DNA of 48,599 bases from Candidatus Binatia bacterium (GTDB lineage Bacteria; Desulfobacterota; Binatia; UBA1149; JAJCZL01): contig JANQEO010000119.1 of assembly GCA_028278325.1 (NCBI GenBank), positions 1-48,599 on the forward strand, given 5' to 3'. Below are positions 43,474 to 48,599 of the stretch, piece after piece. Within the stretch, counting starts at the first letter, position 1. Each line of letters begins with the position of its first letter. The position numbers and the translations under genes are program-made. The notes beneath the pieces are model-generated. The model made no database searches. It had not been told where the DNA came from and saw only the letters and a program-made list of their open reading frames with translations.

Positions 43474-44739
43474 ATGATCAAGGCTCGAATCTCAGTTCTC
43501 GCCGTCTCGGCGTTGCTGGTGGCCATCGGCCCGAACTACGCGACAGCAGCGGATCCGGCTATCGGCGAAAAGATCACTTACGCGAACGCCCAGCAGTACG
43601 AGTCTCTCATTCCTCCCGCGGTGATGAACATGCTCGAATACGGCATGACCATAGAGGTCGGCGAGTACAAGGCCTGCGAGTGGCCCGAGATCTTCAAGAA
43701 GGCCACCGAGCAGTACTCCTCCCAGGTGCAGCTTGCCGAAGACAAGTTGGGTTTGCGCAATTACGTGGCCGGCATGCCCTTCCCGACGATCGATGCCAAT
43801 GACCCGGATGCCGCCTGGAAGATCATGTGGAACCACGAGCACAAGCCGGCTTACTCGGACGACGTGCGCACCGAGTGGGTGGTGGAAAACCAGGACTCCA
43901 CCGGCTTCGTCGAAAAGATGATCTCCTCGGACGTGTGGCGACGTCTCAAATGGGAAGGGCGCATCAACCTCGACCCGATGCCTATCATCCCCCACACCCC
44001 GGAGCTGCGTTACACCGAACAGTGGGGGCCGATCAACACTCCGTTCGATCTGAAGGGAACGTCGTTCTTGCTTTACCGGTACGAAGCCGGCGAACGCGCC
44101 GACGATTCCTGGTTATATCTGCCGCAGCTCAGGCGTGTGCGTCGCTACTCGACCTCGGACCGCAGCGGCACCCTGTTCGGCGGCGACATCGACCAGGATT
44201 CGATCTGGGGATTCAACTCCAAGCCGGAATGGTGGGACTTCCGCCTGCTTGGCGCCAAGGAAATCCTCGTGCCCATGCACGCAGGCAAGTACGCCACCGA
44301 GGACGTTTGGTGCTCGGCCAAGGACAAGGCCAGCTGGGTGCCTTGCGTAAAGTGGGAGAAGCGCAAGGTCTGGTTGATCGACGGCCGTCCCGAGCGGTTG
44401 CCGGTTTACGCTTTCAGCAAGCGCCATCTTTGGATCGACCAGGAAGTCTACAACGTCACCACCTCGGAGATTTTCGACAAGCGTGGCGAGCTCTGGAAGG
44501 TCTGGCAGAACGTCTTCTGGTGCACCCACTCGGTTCGCGACGGGCGCAAGTATCCCGACGAGAGGCTCTTCACTCCGGCGGTAGCGATGATCGACTTCCA
44601 GTTGAGCCACTCTTCGAGGATCACCCCGCCCGGGCCGGTCAATCCTTTGCGTTATGACTGGATGTTCGAGACGGGGCAGAAGTCGCTGAACCAGCCCGAG
44701 TACTACACGGTCTCGAGCATCATCGCCGAAGGACGATAG
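43474..44739 (+). CDS. DUF1329 family exported protein
   Basis: This 421-residue protein has a signal peptide (MIKARISVLAVSALLVAIGPNYATA) and GGGGAGG as ribosome binding site. Family markers are GEKITYANAQQYESLIPP, YRYEAGERADDSWLYLPQLRRVRRYS, SGTLFGGDIDQDSIWGFNSK and RVWLIDGRP-like WEKRKVWLID. DUF1329 proteins have a LolA/LolB-like fold and are thought to work in the periplasm or outer membrane with RND-type exporters of lipids or hydrophobic compounds. No partner transporter is adjacent. It is full length. Confidence 0.92.
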   Translation: MIKARISVLAVSALLVAIGPNYATAADPAIGEKITYANAQQYESLIPPAVMNMLEYGMTIEVGEYKACEWPEIFKKATEQYSSQVQLAEDKLGLRNYVAGMPFPTIDANDPDAAWKIMWNHEHKPAYSDDVRTEWVVENQDSTGFVEKMISSDVWRRLKWEGRINLDPMPIIPHTPELRYTEQWGPINTPFDLKGTSFLLYRYEAGERADDSWLYLPQLRRVRRYSTSDRSGTLFGGDIDQDSIWGFNSKPEWWDFRLLGAKEILVPMHAGKYATEDVWCSAKDKASWVPCVKWEKRKVWLIDGRPERLPVYAFSKRHLWIDQEVYNVTTSEIFDKRGELWKVWQNVFWCTHSVRDGRKYPDERLFTPAVAMIDFQLSHSSRITPPGPVNPLRYDWMFETGQKSLNQPEYYTVSSIIAEGR

Positions 44740-44861
44740 GGCGCGGCTCCTTCGAGCGCACCGACTGCAGCGGCATCCGAAGCGTGGCCGTGCGGCCGTC
44801 TAGGGTGGGCGCGGGCAGTCAGGTGTCCGTTCGCCGGCGCCGCCGACTAGTGCAGGCCTGG

Positions 44862-44892
44862 CCGCACACGCATTCCCCGGGGAATGTGGATA
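44862..44892. repeat. Palindromic repeat, copy 2 (between convergent genes)
   Basis: CATTCCCCGGGGAATG (44871-44886) is a perfect 16-base palindrome, preceded by CCGCAC and followed by TGGATA. It repeats the unit at 19817-19846 with only a one-base length change and compensating changes in the palindrome centre. TGTGGATAG is one base from a DnaA box. Unlike copy 1 it lies between two gene ends (DUF1329 and SDR), so a promoter operator role for both copies is less likely. Confidence 0.6.
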
Positions 44893-44912
44893 GCGGCCGT
44901 GACCCGCGCCGC

Positions 44913-45716
44913 TCAGCCCGAGCCTTCGAAAAACCGTGTGAAATTGGGCTGACCGGTGGCGGCGGTGACGCCGCCGTCGATGGTCAGCATCGCACCGGTG
45001 ATGTATGAGGCATCATCGGAGGCGAGGAAGGCTACGGCGCCCGCAATCTCCTCCGGCTGTCCCCGCCTGCCCATCGGGATCAGCTTCTCGTACTCCCCCT
45101 CGATACCGGGAAACGCCTGCACTACCGGTCCCAATAGGGCCGTGTCGATAGGTCCGGGGCATACGGCGTTTACACGAATACCTTCGCGGGCATGGTCTAT
45201 GGCCAGGGTCCGGGTCAGGTTCACTACACCTCCCTTGGCGGCGTTGTAGGCCGCGAGGCCGTAGTCGCCATGAGTCCCCGAGATCGAGGCGGTGTTGATG
45301 ATGGCGCCGCCTCCGCTGTTGCGAAGATGCGGTATGGTCGCCCGGCAACCGTAGAACACCGAGTCCAGGTCGACGGCGATCACCTGCCGCCAGGCTTCCG
45401 GATCCAGATCCGGGGCCTTTCCGTAGGTGCCGATGCCGGCGTTGTTGAAGACGATGTCCAGACGGCCGTAGGCATCGACGGCGGCCTGAGCCAAGCTCTC
45501 GAGCTGTTCGAGCTCTCTTACGTCGGTGGGTTGGCAGCGGCAACGCTCGGTTCCCAGCTCGTCTGCCAACTCAGACAGTCTGCCTTCGTTGATGTCGCCG
45601 AGCATGAGGCCGGCTCCTTCTGCGGCGAACCTTTGAGCGGTCGCCCGTCCGATCCCCGAGGCCGCACCCGTGATCAGTACGACCTTGCCCTCGAACCTAC
45701 GCACGGTATCGCCCAC
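44913..45716 (-). CDS. SDR family NAD(P)-dependent oxidoreductase
   Basis: This 267-residue classical short-chain dehydrogenase/reductase has TGAASGIG as nucleotide motif (near 17-24), NNAG near 90, the catalytic Ser in NTASISG and YNAAK (Tyr and Lys). The C-terminus has SYITGAMLTIDGG as usual. An Asp after the second strand (LGDIN) favours NAD over NADP. The substrate is unknown. It is downstream of a second SDR gene by 33 bases on the same strand, likely one transcript. Confidence 0.93.
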   Translation of the reverse strand: MGDTVRRFEGKVVLITGAASGIGRATAQRFAAEGAGLMLGDINEGRLSELADELGTERCRCQPTDVRELEQLESLAQAAVDAYGRLDIVFNNAGIGTYGKAPDLDPEAWRQVIAVDLDSVFYGCRATIPHLRNSGGGAIINTASISGTHGDYGLAAYNAAKGGVVNLTRTLAIDHAREGIRVNAVCPGPIDTALLGPVVQAFPGIEGEYEKLIPMGRRGQPEEIAGAVAFLASDDASYITGAMLTIDGGVTAATGQPNFTRFFEGSG

Positions 45717-45749
45717 GTTTGATCTCCCGCTTCCTGACGGCCTCGACGG

Positions 45750-46619
45750 TCAGCTTTGAGTGAGCGTTTCGCGGACCACGCTCGTGGGGTCCATCGCCGT
45801 CATGAAGCCGGAAACGATGTCCTCGGCGCGAGCCTTGATGACGCCGTTCAGTTCGGGATGGGTGAGAATGTAGAGGCGCCCCGTACGGATGGCATCGAGC
45901 ACTTGGTCGGCCACGTTCTCGCTCGTCAGACCTTCGGAGAGCAACTGCCGGACCTGCTGGCTCATCGCGCCGAAGGGTTCCTCCAGGTCGGGCTCGTCGC
46001 GGGGCCCGCCGGGACGGTTGCGGCTGGAGTCGGCGATCTTGGTGTCGACCCAGCTAGGGCACAGCACGGATACCTTGATGTCGGATCCGATCATGGCCAG
46101 CTCGTGGTGGAGGCACTCGGACAGTGTCACGACGCCGTGCTTGCTGACGTTGTAGAGGCTGAAGAGCGGAGCCGAGGTCAGGCCGGCCATTGAGGCCGTG
46201 TTGACGACATGCCCCTCGCTCTCCTGCTCGAGCATCCGCGGGATGAAAGATCGAAGACCGTGGATGACGCCCCATAGATTGACTCCGAGCACCCACTGCC
46301 AGTCCTCCAGCGACTCCTCCCAGCAGAAGCCGCCCGCAGCCACTCCGGCGTTGTTGCACAGCACGTGCACGGCACCGAAGCGGGCATAGGAAGCCCGGGC
46401 CAGGGCCTCGACCTGGTCGGGTTTGGAGACGTCGGCGATGGTGGCGAGCACCTCGGTGCCCCCCGCGGTAAGCTCGGCCTCGGCGGCGTCGAGAGCCTGC
46501 TGCTCGACGTCGGCGATGACCACGTGCATGCCCTCGGCCGCAAAGCGCTTGGCCATGGCCAGCCCTATCCCGCTGGCGCCGCCGGTGACTACCGCAACTC
46601 TGCCTTTGAATTCTTCCAT
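45750..46619 (-). CDS. SDR family NAD(P)-dependent oxidoreductase
   Basis: This 289-residue classical SDR has TGGASGIGLAMA near 12-23, an Asp-containing IADVEQQ after the second strand (NAD preference likely), NNAGVAAGG, the catalytic Ser in NTASMAG, and YNVSK. A C-terminal tail of about 40 residues extends past the usual fold. It heads the two-gene SDR unit. The substrate is not evident; nearby acyl-CoA genes make a lipid or alcohol substrate possible. Confidence 0.92.
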   Translation of the reverse strand: MEEFKGRVAVVTGGASGIGLAMAKRFAAEGMHVVIADVEQQALDAAEAELTAGGTEVLATIADVSKPDQVEALARASYARFGAVHVLCNNAGVAAGGFCWEESLEDWQWVLGVNLWGVIHGLRSFIPRMLEQESEGHVVNTASMAGLTSAPLFSLYNVSKHGVVTLSECLHHELAMIGSDIKVSVLCPSWVDTKIADSSRNRPGGPRDEPDLEEPFGAMSQQVRQLLSEGLTSENVADQVLDAIRTGRLYILTHPELNGVIKARAEDIVSGFMTAMDPTSVVRETLTQS

Positions 46620-46670
46620 GGGTCCCTCCGACCCATGGGTATAGACATATTGGCCCCCTGGGGCCAGGGG

Positions 46671-46868
46671 TCATGCGTTGGGAAGGCGGCGCTTGGCCAA
46701 GGCACGCCCGAGGGCGTCGTCGACGACCTGCTCCAGGAATACTCCGGTTACGACGAGGCCGCCGACCAATGCTACCGCCCCGAACATCAAGGGTGCCTTC
46801 ACCGTGGCGTTTACGACGTCGCTCAACATGTATCGAAAGGATCTGAAGTTCTGCATGGTGTCGTTCAT
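46671..46868 (-). CDS. Small single-span membrane protein
   Basis: The ATG at 46868 gives 65 residues with one hydrophobic span (about 24-46, MFGAVALVGGLVVTGVFLEQ) and a basic end (LAKRRLPNA). The frame also reaches an upstream ATG at 46925 through a basic stretch without a clear ribosome binding site; the internal ATG after GAAGAAGCGAG is preferred. No family is recognised. It lies between the SDR unit and the hydrolase on the same strand. Confidence 0.5.
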   Translation of the reverse strand: MNDTMQNFRSFRYMLSDVVNATVKAPLMFGAVALVGGLVVTGVFLEQVVDDALGRALAKRRLPNA

Positions 46869-46939
46869 CTCGCTTCTTCGTCTCATCTTACAACGCTGAG
46901 ACGAATGCGTGTAGACGACATTCATGCATTCACGAGTTT

Positions 46940-47767
46940 TTAACCGCCGGGCGTCGGAAGATGTCTGTCCAGGAACGCACGCAGTCCGTCCACATAGCTC
47001 GAACCGCTCACGATGAAGCCGTCGTTGTGTCCGCCTTTCATCTCGAGGAAGTCCTTGGGGTCGGTGGCCAGCTCGTAGAGCTCGCGCCCGTGGGAAAACG
47101 GGATGATCTCGTCGTGGCGGCTGTGGGCGATCAGCAGAGGGGCTTTGATGTCCTTCATGAGGCTGCGGTTATCGTAGCTTGTGCGTACGAACAGGCCAGA
47201 CGGTAGTAAGGGAAAGATGCTGGAAGCCATGTCGGGGACCGATGTGAAGGCCGATTCCAGGATCACAGCCGCACAATCGTGCTTGGCGGCCAGCCGGGCA
47301 CCGACCGCCGCGCCCAGGGAGCGTCCGAACATTACCGTGCGCTCGGGAGTCACGCCGCGCGTGTCGGTCATATAGGTCCACGCCCCGTCTGCATCCGAAT
47401 ACGTGCCCTCCTCCGAAGGCGAGCCTTGGCTCTTTCCGTAGCCGCGGTAGTCGATGATGAACACGGTCAGTCCCAGGCGTCTGAAGATCGCGATGGACTC
47501 CAGGCGGTCACCGATGTTGCCGGCGTTGCCATGGAAGAACAGCAGCTCGCCGCGTGCATCGTCGGCTGGGATCCACCAGCCATGCAGGGCCGTGCCGTCG
47601 GCGGCTTCGAAAGCGACGTCTTCGTAGGCGAAGCCATAGGCCTCGGGGGTGACGGCGATGTCCTTGGTCGGGAAGAAGATCATGCTGTTTTCCAGGCTGG
47701 AGAACACGACAATCCCTCCAATAGCCACCAAAAGGCCTACGCGTGCCATTCGAACTGCTATCGCCAC
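46940..47767 (-). CDS. Membrane-anchored alpha/beta hydrolase (BEM46/ABHD13-like)
   Basis: This 275-residue protein has an N-terminal hydrophobic anchor (about 8-24) and then an alpha/beta hydrolase fold. LFFHGNAGNIGDRL is the oxyanion loop, GRSLGAA carries the nucleophile Ser, SRHDEIIPF the acid Asp, and GGHNDGF the catalytic His. The layout matches the BEM46/ABHD13 group of membrane-bound serine hydrolases, thought to act on lipids or short esters. The substrate is unknown. It probably faces the periplasm if the anchor is a non-cleaved signal. Confidence 0.88.
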   Translation of the reverse strand: MAIAVRMARVGLLVAIGGIVVFSSLENSMIFFPTKDIAVTPEAYGFAYEDVAFEAADGTALHGWWIPADDARGELLFFHGNAGNIGDRLESIAIFRRLGLTVFIIDYRGYGKSQGSPSEEGTYSDADGAWTYMTDTRGVTPERTVMFGRSLGAAVGARLAAKHDCAAVILESAFTSVPDMASSIFPLLPSGLFVRTSYDNRSLMKDIKAPLLIAHSRHDEIIPFSHGRELYELATDPKDFLEMKGGHNDGFIVSGSSYVDGLRAFLDRHLPTPGG

Positions 47768-47899
47768 CGCCTGACCGGAGTCTTTATCACGTTAGGGCGC
47801 TGCAGGCAGCCTCGGCCGCGCCGGGCCCGTACGACGGAGGGCCGATTGCGCCTGCGAGGGATCGGAGCGGCTAATCCTGCTGGCTGGCCCTCGGTCAGC

Positions 47900-48599
47900 C
47901 TAGCCCCGAGTAGAAATGGGTATCTCTTCGGGGGTCTCGGGCAGCTCGTCGGGCATCTCGGCTATGCCCGCTCCATAAGCGTGGATCTTCGGGATGTCGG
48001 CATCGGCGGGGACCGCGCGCATCTTCTTGCGCTTCATGGCCGCCTCCAGGTAGGGAGCCAGTTCTTCCATCTTGCGCCGCTGCCGTTCGTCCTCTTTCTC
48101 CTTGAACTCGGGCATGACATCGCGCGCAAACAAGTCGAGTGATTCGCAGATGTGTTCGTGGCGGTTCTTGCCTCCCTGCTGGATGAAGATGACCTGGTCT
48201 ACACCGATCTCCTGTATTTCCCGCAGGTGGCTGCGCAGTTCGTCGGGTGTGCCGATGCCGTGACCGGCGCCCGGCTCGGGGAGAGCATCGCGGGATTTCT
48301 CGAAGCTCTCCCATAGATCCGTGCGCCCGGGGGTATGGGAGCCGAAGATATAATGGTGGCCTAGGGCGTAGCCGAAGAAGCGGAACCCGTCGGCGCCCCG
48401 GCGCATGGCCTCCTCGGCATCCTGGTGGCAGGAAAAACCGGTGACCACGGCGATGTTGGGGTTGATCGAGTGGCCGATCGGCACGCACTCACGCTTGAGT
48501 GTCTCGTAATAGTCGTCGACCCAGTGGCGCGCTTCCTCCGGTCCGACGAAGGCGAAGGTCAAGGCGCCGAGGCCCAACTGTGCGGCCAGGTGTATGGTG
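47900..48599 (-). CDS. LLM class flavin-dependent oxidoreductase, C-terminal part (partial)
   Basis: The frame is open to the right window edge, so the N-terminus lies outside; about 233 residues are visible. LGLGALTFAFVGPEEARHWVDDY and the later GTPDELRSHLREIQEIGVDQVIFIQQGG segment are typical of bacterial luciferase-like (LLM) F420- or FMN-dependent monooxygenases. A helical tail rich in charged residues (FKEKEDERQRRKMEE) ends the protein. The substrate is unknown. The 132 bases between it and the hydrolase contain nothing I recognise. Confidence 0.88.
   Translation of the reverse strand, partial: TIHLAAQLGLGALTFAFVGPEEARHWVDDYYETLKRECVPIGHSINPNIAVVTGFSCHQDAEEAMRRGADGFRFFGYALGHHYIFGSHTPGRTDLWESFEKSRDALPEPGAGHGIGTPDELRSHLREIQEIGVDQVIFIQQGGKNRHEHICESLDLFARDVMPEFKEKEDERQRRKMEELAPYLEAAMKRKKMRAVPADADIPKIHAYGAGIAEMPDELPETPEEIPISTRG

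Noticed and set aside
1..48599. CRISPR arrays, rRNA genes, riboswitches
   Set aside because: No regularly spaced repeats, rRNA segments or recognisable riboswitch cores were seen by eye on either strand.

Overview
The window is chromosomal DNA from a GC-rich, Gram-negative, aerobic bacterium. Evidence for this is the outer-membrane/periplasm chaperone PpiD, a caa3-like cytochrome oxidase, DksA, BirA-type control of biotin synthesis and many exported proteins. The mix of a DUF1329 exported protein, several acyl-CoA dehydrogenases and SDRs, an LLM-class monooxygenase and a Cys-rich beta-propeller protein suggests one of the former deltaproteobacterial lineages (Myxococcota, Desulfobacterota or Binatota type). 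This placement is inference; no rRNA gene is present.

Bases 1 to about 14,420 form a genomic island, less GC-rich than the rest, ending at a tRNA-Ala gene. It starts inside an operon: the last codons of an unseen gene overlap an HsdM-like methylase with an unusual SPPF motif. A complete type I restriction-modification operon (hsdM, hsdS, hsdR) follows, with 4-base ATGA overlaps between hsdM, hsdS and hsdR. Next come a truncated integrase-type transposase, and on the minus strand a HEPN-motif protein and an 824-residue protein that joins a zinc ribbon to a PD-(D/E)xK nuclease motif. I cannot name the 824-residue family; it and the HEPN protein are the best candidates for an undescribed defence system. 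The right end holds a coupled DUF3489 / DUF2924 / large serine recombinase operon, the likely mobility module, about 200 bases from the tRNA.

Bases 14,420-25,390 are housekeeping: tRNA-Ala(CGC), dksA, larC, the biotin operon bioF-bioA-bioD with a BirA-type operator, radA, ppiD, trxA, tRNA-Leu(CAA), an exported HEAT-repeat protein and a DUF3108 protein. Bases 25,460-29,524 are a cytochrome c oxidase operon in the order subunit I, III, IV, two small membrane proteins, then subunit II. Subunit I carries Leu where the K-pathway Lys is expected.

Bases 29,699-33,162 encode an exported beta-propeller protein with a Cys-rich insert and an acyl-CoA desaturase. Bases 33,122-40,825 are a compact minus-strand series: two acyl-CoA dehydrogenases, a crotonase, an M3 oligopeptidase, fumarase C and an EamA transporter. 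Together they link acyl-CoA and peptide breakdown to the TCA cycle. Bases 40,932-48,599 hold a FetAB-like ABC transporter, an exported protein with GspC-like and pseudopilin-like parts, a DUF1329 protein, two SDRs, a small membrane protein, a membrane-anchored alpha/beta hydrolase and the C-terminal part of an LLM-class flavin monooxygenase.

No rRNA gene, CRISPR array or complete insertion sequence was seen.
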